Shown here one piece after another: positions 8,555-18,580 of a DNA stretch of 64,000 bases (the stretch's first letter is position 1; each line of letters begins with the position of its first letter). The notes below the pieces were generated by a model, which did not search any database, was not told the DNA's origin, and was given only the letters and a program-made list of their open reading frames with translations. The DNA lies in the NCBI GenBank assembly GCA_016716005.1, contig JADJXE010000001.1:1-64000 (forward strand). The letters run 5' to 3'. The stretch is from Acidimicrobiales bacterium. Lineage in GTDB: Bacteria; Actinomycetota; Acidimicrobiia; Acidimicrobiales; JADJXE01. Position numbers and translations under genes: made by a program.

Positions 8555-10763
8555 ATGCGGCGGCGACCGTGGCGGGTCATCGGCCTGTGGGTCCTCGCAA
8601 CTGCGAGCGTGTTCGGCGCGGCGGCCCAGTGGGGTGCGGCGTCGAGTGACAGCATCGAGATCCCCGGCACCGAGTCCCAACGGGCGATCGACCTGCTCGA
8701 GGAGCGCTACCCCGACGCAGCCGGCGGGCGCGCTCGGGTGGTCTTCGCCACCGACGCCGGCCGGGTCACCGACCCGCAGTTCCGGTCAGGCGCCCAGGGC
8801 ACCCTGGACCAGATCCGGGCCCTGCCCCGGGTCCGGCAGGTGATCGACCCCTTCGGCCCCGCCGGCGGGTTCCTCGTCTCGCCGGACGGGCGGATCGCGT
8901 TCGCCGAGATCGTGTACGCCGTGACCGCCCGCGAGGTCGGCGTCGACGGCGTCGATGCCCTCACCGCCACCGCCGGTCCCGCCCGCGACGCCGGTCTCGA
9001 TGTTGCGTTCGGCGGCCCCGTCGTCGAGCGGATCGGACCCGACGACACCCACGCCTCCGAGCTCATCGGACTCGCAGTCGCGGTGATCGTCCTCGCCGTC
9101 GCGTTCGGATCGGTCACGGCGATGGCGTTGCCGATGTGCACGTCACTCGTCGGCCTGGGCGTCGGTCTCGCGCTCATGCGCCTCCTCGGCGGGTTCGTCG
9201 AGGTCACCTCCGTCGCGCCGATCCTCGGATCGATGATCGGCATCGCGGTCGGCATCGACTACTCGCTGTTCATCGTCACCCGACACCGACAGCAACTCGC
9301 CGAAGGCATTGAGGTCGACGAGTCCGTCGCGCGAGCCCTCGCCACCTCCGGCCAAGCCGTCGTGTTCGCCGGCGTGACGGTCATGATCGCCATCTTGGGC
9401 CTCGCGCTCATCGGCATCCCCCTTGTCGCCGCGCTCGGCTACGCCGTCTCACTCATGGTCGCGATCGCGGTCCTCGTCGCCATCACCCTCCTCCCCGCGT
9501 TGCTCGGCCTCGTCGGCACGCGCATCGACCGCCTCCGCGTCCCCGGCGTGCAACTCCGCTACGAGAGCGACCACCACACCTCCCGGTCCACCTCGGCCCG
9601 ATGGGCCCGCCTCGTCACCCGCCGACCCTGGCCGTTCCTCGCAGCCGGCTCCGTGCTCCTCGTCGCACTGGCGGTTCCCGCGGCCCGCCTCGAGCTGGGC
9701 TGGCCCGACGCCGGCAACCAGCCCCCCGACGCCACCGCCCGCCACGCGCTATGACCTGCTCGCCGAGGGTTCGGCCAAGGTTTCAACGGGCCCGCTGCTC
9801 ATCGCCGTCGACCTCACCGGGACCGGTGACGCCGACCCGGCGCCCTCGGCGACATCACCGCCGCGATCGCCGCCACACCCGGCGTCGGATTCGCGACGCC
9901 CGCCCAGACCAACTCGGCCGGCGACACCGCCGTCATCCAGGCCATCCCCACCACGAGCCCCCAGGACCACGCCACCGAAGAGCTCGTCGACCGGCTCCGC
10001 ACCCAGACCGTGCCCCCGCTCGAAGCCGGCACCGGCACGACCATCGAGGTCACCGGGACCACGGCCGCGTTCATCGACATCGCCAAACGCCTGTCGGAGC
10101 GACTCGTCATCTTCATCGGCGGGGTCGTCGTCCTGTCTTTCGTGCTGCTCACCGCCGTGTTCCGTTCCCCGCTCGTGGCCCTCAAGGCCGCGCTGGTCAA
10201 CCTGTTGGGCATCGCGGCCGCCTACGGCGTCCTCGTCGCCGTCTTCCAATGGGGATGGGGCCTCGGCGCCGTCGGCCTCGACGAGACCGTCCCCATCATC
10301 TCGTTCCTCCCGATGATGATGTTCGCCATCCTCTTCGGGCTGTCCATGGACTACGAGGTGTTCATCCTCTCCCGGGTCCGCGAGGACTGGGTCGCGACCG
10401 GCGACGCCACCGGCAGCGTCATCCACGGCATCGCCGTGTCTGCCCGGGTCATCACCGCCGCCGCGCTCATCATGATCAGCGTCTTCGCGTCCTTCGTGCT
10501 CGGCGACACCCCCGAGATCAAGATGTTCGGCTTCGGTCTCGCCGTCGCCGTCGCCCTCGACGCCACCGTCATCCGCATGGTCGTCGTCCCCGCCACCATG
10601 ACCCTCCTCGGGTCCCGTAACTGGTGGCTACCCGGATGGCTCGACCGCGCCCTGCCCCGCCTCGACATCGAAGGCGACAGCGCCCTCCGCCCACCCCTGC
10701 CCCCTCCACCACTTGCCCGAAGACGACACCGACCAGCTCCTCCACAAGGAACCCGACCCATGA
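8555..10763 (+). pseudogene. MMPL/RND-family transporter, several frameshifts
   Basis: The fragments make one MMPL-type exporter of about 735 residues. It starts WRVIGLWVLATASVFG (TM1), then an extracytoplasmic loop and the first TM2-6 block, which includes GIDYSLFIVTRH. A second loop follows, then the second block with FGLSMDYEVFILSRVRED. The GxDYxxF and MDYExF motifs are hallmarks of the proton-relay region. Frame changes lie near 9750, 9841 and 10680-10715. After the last, the true C-terminus (LPEDDTDQLLHKEPDP) ends at TGA 10761-10763, overlapping the next gene's ATG. The N-terminus may begin at ATG 8548 in another frame. It probably exports a lipid or hydrophobic product. Confidence 0.8.
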
Positions 10764-11431
10764 ACCTCGATGAGACCCTCGACGAGCTCGACGCCCGCAC
10801 CCGCATGGCCACCGCACTGCAACGCCTCGGCCACAGCCTTCTCGGGCACCGCGTCGACATCGACCTCGCCGACCGGATCACAGCGACCGCCGACAGCCTC
10901 ATAGCCGAGGTGCAGACGCGACCCACCCGCGACCGGACCGCCGAAATGGCCGCCAACCCCCGGTTCACCGCGCTCCTCAGCGGCGGCCGGCTCGAACCCA
11001 TCGGCGCCGACGGCAAACCTATGGACCTGTTCCGCGACTCGATCGTGTCCGGCCGCACCAACCCGATGGGCATCGGACTCGAGGTAAGCCGCGAAGGCGA
11101 CACCGTCACCGCCACCACCACGCTCGGCCCCGCCTTCGAAGGCGCCCCCGGCCGAGCCCACGGCGGCATCGTCGCCGCCATCCTCGACGAGACCATGGGC
11201 TACGTCCTTCCGATCATCGGTGAGCTCGCCTACACCGCCAACCTCAACATCGACTACGTCGCCCCCGCCCTCCACCAGCAGCTGCGAGTCACCGCGTCGC
11301 TGCGAGACCGCGCCGACCGCAAGCTCTGGATCGAAGCCCACGGCGAGTCCGACCAGGGCACCTTCGTCCGCGCCGAAGCCCTCTTCCTCGCCGTCGACCT
11401 CACCAAGTTCGCCAACGACCCCACCAACTGA
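10760..11431 (+). CDS. PaaI-type hotdog thioesterase
   Basis: 223 residues: an N-terminal helical extension of about 100 residues, then a hotdog domain. The hotdog helix signature is GRAHGGIVAAILDETMG, with HGG and the following acidic residue as in PaaI/YbgC-like thioesterases, followed by a YTANLNIDYVAP strand. The ATG overlaps the corrected MMPL stop as ATGA, which supports this start. It should hydrolyse an acyl-CoA or aryl-CoA thioester in the cytoplasm. A second hotdog gene follows 11 nt downstream, so the two may act as partners or on successive intermediates. Confidence 0.85.
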   Translation: MNLDETLDELDARTRMATALQRLGHSLLGHRVDIDLADRITATADSLIAEVQTRPTRDRTAEMAANPRFTALLSGGRLEPIGADGKPMDLFRDSIVSGRTNPMGIGLEVSREGDTVTATTTLGPAFEGAPGRAHGGIVAAILDETMGYVLPIIGELAYTANLNIDYVAPALHQQLRVTASLRDRADRKLWIEAHGESDQGTFVRAEALFLAVDLTKFANDPTN

Positions 11432-11442
11432 ACGAGCCCATC

Positions 11443-11889
11443 ATGCCGAACCCCGTCACCCCCGACCGCTATGACGCCGACACCGCCGCCGCCATGATGG
11501 CCCCGACGGGCCAACTCGACGGGTTGCCGACCTACCTCGGCATCCGCACCACCCACGTCGGTCCCGCCGTCATGACCGCCGAGCTCGACGTGCGCCCCGA
11601 ACTGCTGAACCCCTTCGGCACCCTCCACGGCGGCGTCGTCTCCGCCCTCGTCGACCACGTCCTCGGTGCCGTGCTGTACCCCGTCATCGACCGGGGGCGA
11701 TGGGCCGCAACCACCGAGTTCAAGCTCAACCTCCTGGCCGCAGTCCGCGACGGCACCCTCACTGCACGCTCGACCATCGTGTCGCTCACGCGCCGCACCG
11801 CCGTCGTCCAGGTCGAAGTCGACAACGACGGACGACCCTGCGGCCTCGCCCAAGGTACGGTGCTGATCGCAGAACCCCGACAGCCCTGA
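11443..11889 (+). CDS. PaaI-family acyl-CoA thioesterase
   Basis: 148 residues, a single hotdog domain of usual length. Key region: LLNPFGTLHGGVVSALVDHVLG, with an Asn/Gly-rich entry, HGG and an acidic residue (Asp) in the catalytic helix, then AATTEFKLNLLA as the next strand. It starts at ATG 11443, 11 nt after the preceding thioesterase, so the MMPL exporter and both thioesterases look like one plus-strand operon. The exact thioester substrate cannot be read from the sequence. Confidence 0.87.
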   Translation: MPNPVTPDRYDADTAAAMMAPTGQLDGLPTYLGIRTTHVGPAVMTAELDVRPELLNPFGTLHGGVVSALVDHVLGAVLYPVIDRGRWAATTEFKLNLLAAVRDGTLTARSTIVSLTRRTAVVQVEVDNDGRPCGLAQGTVLIAEPRQP

Positions 11890-12039
11890 GGTCGACCGCT
11901 ACCGGCGAGACCTGTCCGGGTGCATGGCAGCGGCCAAGAACCAGTCGACCACCGACTCCACGAACCCGCGGTCGAGGGCCGCGTCGCCTTCGAAGAGATA
12001 GCCGAACAGCACCGGTCCCACCAACTGGGCAACGGCGAC

Positions 12040-12501
12040 TCAGGTTCCAGGTCCCTTGGCGGCTCCCGGCACTCGCCACGACGACGCCGCCGTCACGATC
12101 TCGTCGAGCACCCGGGCGCCGTCGGCGCGCATCGACCGATTCAGGTCCGCGAGCTCGGCGTCGTCGCGAGCCTGCTGGCCGATCGCGATCATCATGCGCC
12201 CGAGTCCCGAGGTCGTCAGCGCAGCCTGGAACGCTTCCATCTCGGCGATCAGGTCCTCACGCAGGTCGCCCGCCGGGGTGGTGTGCAGCAGCCGCACCTC
12301 CTCGCCGATCAGGTCCCGCAGCAGATCCAGGCGCTGGGGCCAGTGCCGGTAGAGGGTCGTGCGGGCATACCCACTGCGCTCTGCGACCCGACTGACCGTC
12401 ACCCGTTCCCACCCCTCCTCGAGCAGCACCGCACGGGCTGCAGCGAGCACATCTCGCCGCGTTCGCACCACCCGCGGGTCCATCCTGAGGCCAGTCACCA
12501 T
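12040..12501 (-). CDS. TetR family regulator of the adjacent MFS exporter (C-terminus disrupted)
   Basis: The open frame gives 153 residues with a TetR helix-turn-helix, VTVSRVAERSGYARTTLYRHWPQRLDLL. A normal TetR C-terminus continues in the same frame after the TGA at 12040-12042 (VAQLVGPVLFGYLFEGD..) to a stop at 11899. Just upstream another frame reads RRRGE..PPRDLEPE, which fits the family. This pattern is best explained by two compensating indels rather than a true stop. The ATG at 12501 has TAGGGT 6 nt upstream, so it is probably leaderless. It faces the MFS gene across a perfect inverted repeat at 12526-12549. Confidence 0.85.
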   Translation of the reverse strand: MVTGLRMDPRVVRTRRDVLAAARAVLLEEGWERVTVSRVAERSGYARTTLYRHWPQRLDLLRDLIGEEVRLLHTTPAGDLREDLIAEMEAFQAALTTSGLGRMMIAIGQQARDDAELADLNRSMRADGARVLDEIVTAASSWRVPGAAKGPGT

Positions 12502-12507
12502 GACACG

Positions 12508-12513
12508 ACCCTA
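12508..12513 (-). promoter_or_regulatory. Leaderless-type -10 element (TAGGGT) of the TetR gene
   Basis: TAGGGT on the minus strand with 6 nt to ATG 12501, the spacing expected when transcription begins at the start codon. Confidence 0.4.
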
Positions 12514-12525
12514 CCTGACCGGCCT

Positions 12526-12549
12526 CTAGAGGACGGAACTGTCCTCTAG
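12526..12549. promoter_or_regulatory. Perfect 9-bp inverted repeat, probable TetR operator
   Basis: CTAGAGGAC and GTCCTCTAG flank a 6-nt spacer. A further half-site, GTCCTAGAG, lies at 12560-12568. The element sits between a divergently oriented TetR gene and an MFS exporter gene, the standard arrangement for an auto-regulated drug efflux pair. Binding by the 12040-12501 protein is inferred from position. Confidence 0.65.
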
Positions 12550-12682
12550 TACACAGCATGTCCTAGAGTCCACGGGTCGACTTCCGCGACAAGGAGATCC
12601 TGCTGACCATCGCCAAACGGCGGATCCGTCCGGATGCGGTGACCTGCCGGAGGGCCAGCACGATCCGGTCGAACACGACGTC

Positions 12683-14232
12683 GTGGTCGAGAACGCCGGT
12701 CGGCGCAGGCTCATCCTCGCTGCCATGTGTGTCGCGCTCGTCGCCGTCGTCGCCTCGGTCTCGGGCCTCAACGTCGCACAGCAGGCCCTCGCCCAGGACC
12801 TGGGGGCCACCCAGAGCCAGTTGCTGTGGATCATCAACGGCTACACGCTCGCGCTGGCCGCGCTGCTCCTGCCGGTCGGGGCCATCGGTGACCGGTGGGG
12901 TCGCAAGCCCATCCTGATGATCGGACTGGTCGCATTCGCGGCCACCAATCTCGCCTCCGCGTTCGCGACAGAGCCAACAATGCTCATCGGATTGCGGGTC
13001 CTCGCGGGTGTGGCTGCCGCCATGGTCATGCCCGTGACCCTCTCGGTCATCACCACCAGCTTCCCCCGCGAAGAACAAGCCAAAGCTATCGGCACCTGGG
13101 CCGGCTTCGCCGGCGCCGGCGGCATCATCGGCCTGTTCGTCTCCGCGGCGATCATCGACAACGCCACCTGGCCGTGGGTCTTCGCGCTTCCCATCGCCCT
13201 CGCTGCGGTCTCCTTCGCCCTCACCGCCGCATTCGTCCCTCACTCCGTCGAGCACACCGAAGCCGGCTTCGACGTCGCCGGATCCCTGCTGTCGGTCGTC
13301 GCCGTCGGCGGGCTCGTGCTCGCCTTCCACGAAGGACCCGAAAAAGGCTGGACCGCCACGATCACCCTCGCAGCGATCGTCGCCGGTCTCGCCGCGACCG
13401 TCGCGTTCGTCGCCGTCGAGCTCCGCCGCGACCACCCGCTGCTCGACGTGCGGATCTTCGCCCTCCGGGGGCTCGCCGCGGGCTCGGTGAACCTCTTCGT
13501 GGTCTTCGCCGTGATGTTCTCCCTGTTCCTGGTGCTCGTGCAGTACCTCCAAGCCATCCTCGGCTACTCCGCCCTCAAAGCTGCGTCGGGACTCCTGCCG
13601 ATGGCGGTCATGATGATGCCCCTCTCCACCATCGCCCCGACCATCGCCGAGCGGTTCGGGTTCCGCCGAACCCTCGTGACGGGCATGCTCGCGATGGCCA
13701 CGGGCCTGGTCGTGTTCGCCGTACTCGCCGACCCCCAGGGCGGCTACCTCACTGTGCTCCCCGGCACCCTCATCCTCGGCGCCGGCGTCGGCCTCGCGAT
13801 GAGCCCGTCCACCGCGGCGATCACCTCGTCACTACCCGAGGAGAAGCAAGGCGTCGCCTCATCGCTCAACGACACAGTCCGCGAGATGGGCGGCGCCGTC
13901 GGCATCGCCCTCATCGGATCCGTCCTCAACTCCGCCTACCAGGCCAACATCGAACCCGCCACCGCAGCCCTGCCGCCCGACGTCGCGAACCCCGTCAGCG
14001 AAGGCATCGGCGGTGCGCTCGCCGCCGCCGGCCAAATGGGCCCGACGGCGCAACCCTCATCGATGCCGCCCGCCAATCCTTCGTCGATGCCATGATGCCC
14101 GCCCTGCTCCTCGCCGCCGCGGTCTGCGCCGCCGCCGCGCTCTTCACCGCCATCCGCGGACCCAAGACTGCCGCCGAAGCCGAGCCCCGTCTCCACACGC
14201 CCGAACCACAGGACAACAGCGGGGAACCGTGA
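12683..14232 (+). CDS. MFS transporter, DHA2 (EmrB/QacA-like) family; one C-terminal frameshift
   Basis: About 516 residues once a single shift near 14045 is corrected; the uncorrected frame stops at 14095 (470 residues). It has 14 predicted membrane segments. Motif A is GAIGDRWGRKPILMIG after TM2, and QSQLLWIINGYTLALAALLLPVG is typical of DHA2 pumps. The C-terminal TM14 (MMPALLLAAAVCAAAALFTAI) is found only after the shift. The listed start is GTG 12683; the frame is open further upstream without a good initiator, so the true start is uncertain. It probably exports a toxic hydrophobic compound under control of the facing TetR. Confidence 0.85.
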
Positions 14233-14617
14233 CCCTCCGGCGCTTCGTGTGGCCTTGGGTGCACCACAAGCTCGAAGGCGCCGGGCCCATCATCGACGAC
14301 GCCGTCATCGTCCCCAACACCCCCATCGACGAAGTACGAGCCTTCGTCGACACCCCCGTCAAGCTGGCCGCCTGGTTCGGCGCCACCTTCGATGCTGACG
14401 ATGCGACTCACGATCGCTCGCGTCCCGGACGTGCTCACCGTCGGGTGGATCACCACCGATCTCATCGACCACGGCCGCTGTCTCTGCGATCGGCTACGGC
14501 ACCGAAGTCTGGACCCACATCGACCTTCCCTGCCGGACACCACAAGCGGTCGTCGGACTCCTGACCTCTGTCCTTCGCTGCGGCAACCGCCACCTTCGCG
14601 ACGAGCTCGGCACCTGA
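14229..14617 (+). pseudogene. SRPBCC/AHSA1-like protein, frameshifted
   Basis: GTG 14229 overlaps the corrected MFS stop (GTGA). The first frame reads IIDDAVIVPNTPIDEVRAFVDTP, then KLAAWFGATFDAD, which resembles the first strand/helix of AHSA1-type START proteins. After one or two shifts near 14395-14490 the frame ends in AIGYGTEVWTHIDLPC...RHLRDELGT with TGA at 14615-14617. About 128 residues in total. SRPBCC proteins bind hydrophobic ligands. The family call rests on short similarity and is tentative. Confidence 0.45.
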
Positions 14618-14978
14618 CAGATCGCAACCTCGGTCATCGGGCTCCGCCAACCAGGCAACACACGCGCCTGCCGATCAACTCTGACCTCGACGCGCTCAGG
14701 TCAGGACGACACCAAGCGCCGAGACCGGGGCAAGCCCAGCCAGCGGCGCAAGAGGTCCTCGATGCTGATGTGCCGAGCGGCCCGCTACTCGACCCTGGAC
14801 GGCGACGCCTGTATCGCCCTGTCCGAACCGGCGTCGGGCCAGTCCCCCAGTGAAGGCAACAACCCAGTGACCGCCAGCGGGCACGAGGATGCGCGACGAC
14901 TCCCGCCACGCTGACGCTCCTGCAAGCGGAGTTCGCTACTCTGCCTCGTAGCTGCCAGGCCGGAATGCGCGTGGGGTA
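14618..14978. other. No gene recognised
   Basis: About 360 nt between the SRPBCC-like remnant and the small frame before the helicase. Short frames exist on both strands, but none has codon bias or family features. It may be debris at the boundary of the accessory region. Confidence 0.5.
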
Positions 14979-15137
14979 ATGGTGCAAGTCCCCCCTCCGA
15001 CACCAGGGCTCACCTGCGGAAACGCTGTGGTGGAGGCGGCCATCGACCAGGTGAACACGGAGCACCCCGACCTGCTCCTGGACCTGGCCGTCGACGCCTA
15101 CATGGGCTCCCACAAGGTCACCACGGACCGGGCCTGA
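14979..15137 (+). CDS. Small hypothetical ORF or gene fragment (52 aa)
   Basis: ATG 14979 to TGA 15137. The second half, EAAIDQVNTEHPDLLLDLAVDAYMG, looks like real protein (amphipathic helices, third-position GC), while the first 15 residues look random. It may be the tail of a lost gene. It runs convergently into the helicase 3' end with a 6-nt gap. Confidence 0.2.
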   Translation: MVQVPPPTPGLTCGNAVVEAAIDQVNTEHPDLLLDLAVDAYMGSHKVTTDRA

Positions 15138-15143
15138 GCAGCG

Positions 15144-18100
15144 TCAGGCGACGGCGGCACGGAAGGCGCTGAAGATGTCGGGGAGGGCTCGTGCAGCTCC
15201 CAGGTGATCTGCATGGGACGCTCCGAGCGGTGGTCAACGTAGCGCCCTCGACCCGCGAAGTAGGGGCGAGTCCGGCCGCTGACGTCGGTGCGGCTGGACC
15301 GGACCAACAGCACCACGTTGGTGCCTCGCCTCGTGGTTGATGTACCGCTGGCCCATGGCGCTGGCCGTCGCCGTGGTCGACTGCGACCCCAGTGGAACAA
15401 GCGGTCGCTGATGGCGTAGTCGCGGTAGCGGGTGGTGGGGGAGTAGTGCTTCTCGGTCTTCTGAGGGTGATGAAGAACAGATCGGTCTGGCTGGGTTCGT
15501 GCCAGTAGACGCCCGTCTGGAGCGGGAGAGGCGTCGTCACCGTGGAGGCACCGAATCCGCGAGCACCTCCTCGCGGGTGTAGGGGCATGGACCTGGAGCG
15601 GCAACCGGTTGCAGCAGGCCGAGCGGGGCGTGGAGGCGGGTGACCTGGTCCTCGAGGAGTGGCAGCAGCTCCCGCAGCTCGGCCCGCAGTTCGTCGGGAC
15701 CAGGTGTCGGGTGGCTTCGTCGACGGAGGTGAACTCGCCTTCTTCGGACCGAGCAGCGTTAGCAGCAGGCCGTGGAGTTGGCGGGCTTGGCGCTCTTCGA
15801 TGTCCTGTCCCGAGATCGGCTCGTGCGTGCCGAGAAGCGCGGTGTAGGTCTCGATGCGGTCGAGGTCGTCCACGTGCAGCAGGCGTGCGAGTCCACGGCC
15901 GAGGCGATCTTCGCCATCCGCTGCAGGGGTCTCGAGGACGCCGGCGGCTCGGCGCATCTCGGTGAAGGAATGGCCGCCCTGGTAGACGTCGTCGCGTTCG
16001 AGGCCCGTCTCGTGGAGATAGGTGGGGAGCGATACGTCGCCGAGCTCTCGCAGCTCTCGCACCCGCTCGGGCCACCGGGTGGGAAGGGCGGTGCGGATGT
16101 TGTCGAGCACGATCGTCTTGGCGACAGGATCGAGCTTCACCTGGCAACCGGCGGGGAGGTAGGGGAAGTCCTCGGCAACATCGCTTCGATCTCGACGGGT
16201 TCGGCCGAGCATCCGGCGGTAGCGAAGGTCGAAGCGGAACGACTTCGTCTGGTGGCCAACGAAGTCGAGGACCGTGAGTACGTTTTGCCGTGGCTCCGCC
16301 GCAGGCCACGACCCAGCTGTTGGAGGAACACCGTCGCGCTCTCGGTCGGCCGGAGCATGAGCACCGCGTCGACAGCGGGAACGTCGATGCCCTCGTTGAA
16401 CAGGTCGACCGAGAACAGGATCTGAACATCGCCCGACGCCAGCGCCCGCAAGGCATCGTCACGTTCGCTGGCGGGACTGTTGGCGGACACGGCACGAGAC
16501 GTGATGCCAGCTCGGTTGAAGCGGTGGCGAGGAACTCGCAGTGGGCAATGCTCACCCGAAGCCGAGGGCCGGCATGCGCTGGGGTCGCCCACCCAGCACC
16601 GCGGCGAGCACCTTTGCAACCCACAGGTCGTCGCCGGTGTACACGTTGGTCAGCTCCGTGGCGTCGTAGCCGCGCCTCGTCGCCAGGTGATGCGGCGGAG
16701 GTCGGTGCCGTCATGGATGCCGTAGTAGTGGAACGGCGACAGCAGGTCCTGCTCCAGCGCATCCCACAACCGCAGTTCGACCGCCATGCGACCGTCGAAC
16801 CACCGGAGGATGTCGAGAGAGTCCGTGCGCTCCGGTGTTGCGGTCAGCCCCAGAAGGTGGGCCGGGCGGAGGTGGTCGAGGAGCGTCGTGTAGGTGGTGG
16901 CGGCGGCGTGGTGGAACTCGTCGACGATCACAACGTCGAACTGCTCGGGGTCGAGCGCCTCCAGGTCACCGGCCGACAGCGACTGGATCGAGGCGAAGAC
17001 GTGCTCCCAGTGCTGCGGCCTCGCCATCGACCCAGAGCGCCCCCGAGGCTTCCATCCTGGAGCACGTGGCGGAACGTGGTTCGGGACGTCTCGAGGATCT
17101 CCTTGCGGTGCGCGACGAACAACAGCCGGGATCGGTCGAGCCGGCGCGGAGCTGGCGGTAGTCGAGCGCGGCGACCATGGTCTTTGCGTGCCGGTCGCCG
17201 CGACGACCAGGTTGTGATGTCGGCCTCGGCGGCGCTCGACCTCGAGCTGTTCGAGGATCTGTCGCTGGAAGGGGTACGGCTCGATGGTGAACGGCGTGGC
17301 GATGGAGTCATCGACTTCCCTCGCCGTCGCCGGCGAACTGGGCGGCGTCGAAGGGCTCCGAAGTGGGGATCGGCCCAGTAGGTCTCGAAGACCCGGTCGA
17401 AGCCCCTCGATCAGGTCGGGATTGCGGCGCTCGGATGCCCGGACATTTCCACTCGCGCCCCGTGACCTGCGCCCGAGAACGTCAGGTTGGACGATCCGAT
17501 GTACACCGTCGAGAACCCGGTGGCCCGGTGAAAGCACCACGCCTTGGCATGGAGCCGAGTACTGGCCGTGTCGTACGAGACCTTCACCTCGGCGCCGACG
17601 TCGGCCAGGGCCTGCAACGCTTGCAGCTCGGTGCTCCCGGTGTAGGTGGTGGTGATCACCCGCAACGGCTTGCCGGCATCGGTGTGCCGGCGGAGCGCAG
17701 GCAACAGATCGCGCACGCCGGTCCACCGGATGAAGGCCAGCACGAGATCGATCCGATCGGCGGACTCGATCTCCGCCACGATCTCCCGGCCGACCGTCGG
17801 CTGGTCGCGGGCGTTCGTCATCAGCACCGTGTCTCGCAGCGGCGTGAGCGGGCGCGGGATGGTCAGGGGCTCGCCGGTTGGTGCCAACGGCTCGACGGCG
17901 AGGAGGCGCTGCAGCTCCGGGCCGAGGCGCGAACCTGACCCGTCATCCGCACCGTGGCGATCGATCAGGAGATCCAACACCTCGGTGGCCAACGCAACTG
18001 CGGTGTCGTGGCGGTCCGCCGGCGATGCGGCGCGGACCGCATCCCGGACCCACTCGGCGATGATCTCGGCGATGCGGTCCGGTAGCTCGGCCGGCTCGAT

Positions 18101-18220
18101 CTCATCGAGCTTGGCCCGCAACCGCCTCGCGTCGAGCTCGCCAATCTGTTCGATCAGCTCCTGGCTGAGGAGGGTGTCGTACAGCCCCGGCTGTAGCTCG
18201 TCCGCCCCCTGGCCCTCCAT
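15144..18220 (-). pseudogene. PLD-DEAD/DEAH helicase-DUF3427 type protein, many frameshifts
   Basis: About 1025 residues if frames are joined. The order from the N-terminus at 18220 is a helical start, then a phospholipase-D-like domain at about 17480-17850 with LHAKAWCFHR and IGSSNLTFSG. A superfamily-2 helicase core follows: FQRQILEQL Q-motif region at 17240, Walker A near 17200, DEFHH near 16915, LTATPER near 16850. Motifs V/VI (NEGIDVPAVD, QQLGRGLRR) lie near 16300-16410. The C-terminal part resembles DUF3427 (TRYRDYAISDRLFHW, GRARYV-like strand) and ends at 15144. The core motifs are recognisable, with Walker A legible only through a frame break. I count at least eight frame changes. Such proteins occur in defence islands, but the biochemical role is not established. 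Confidence 0.75.
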
Positions 18221-18276
18221 CCCCCGATTCTGGCCCAACGCTGGCGCAATGGACCGAGACTCGAGAGCATGACGCC

Positions 18277-18549
18277 ATGCCTCACCCGGACCGCCATGAG
18301 GTTCCGCTGACCAGTGACGAGATCGGGCTCATCATCGAGGCGTTGGACAGCCATGAGTACTGGCAGTTGAGCGACCCCACCTGGAGGCACAGCGGTGCAG
18401 TGATCCTGCCCAGCGACGACGAGTCGTTCTGGGCGGAGCGGTCCTCCCCGAGTGGCGAGGAGCTCGACTCGATCACCGAGATCGAGCGGTGCCGCGCCCT
18501 GGCCGACCGACTCCACGAGCGGCTTCGCCTTCTTGCTGCGGATGGGTGA
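18277..18549 (+). CDS. Hypothetical protein (90 aa)
   Basis: Intact frame, ATG 18277, divergent from the helicase gene (57 nt apart). The sequence is acidic and helical: LTSDEIGLIIEALDSHEYWQL, then a loop, then ITEIERCRALADRLHERLRLLAADG, which looks amphipathic. I do not recognise a family. The size, charge and position beside a helicase and toxin-antitoxin loci suggest an accessory-region protein, nothing more. Confidence 0.6.
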   Translation: MPHPDRHEVPLTSDEIGLIIEALDSHEYWQLSDPTWRHSGAVILPSDDESFWAERSSPSGEELDSITEIERCRALADRLHERLRLLAADG

Positions 18550-18580
18550 GGGCGCCGGGCACCAGACGCTGACGACCGAG

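Noticed and set aside
12683..14232. Reading the MFS gene as ending at 14095
   Set aside because: The last membrane helix and tail of the family are found only after a one-base shift near 14045, so the longer reading is preferred.
14966..15003. tRNA-like 3' end (GGTGCAAGTCC... followed by CCGACACCA)
   Set aside because: No matching 5' acceptor strand, anticodon arm or proper T stem can be found upstream, so it is not called a tRNA.
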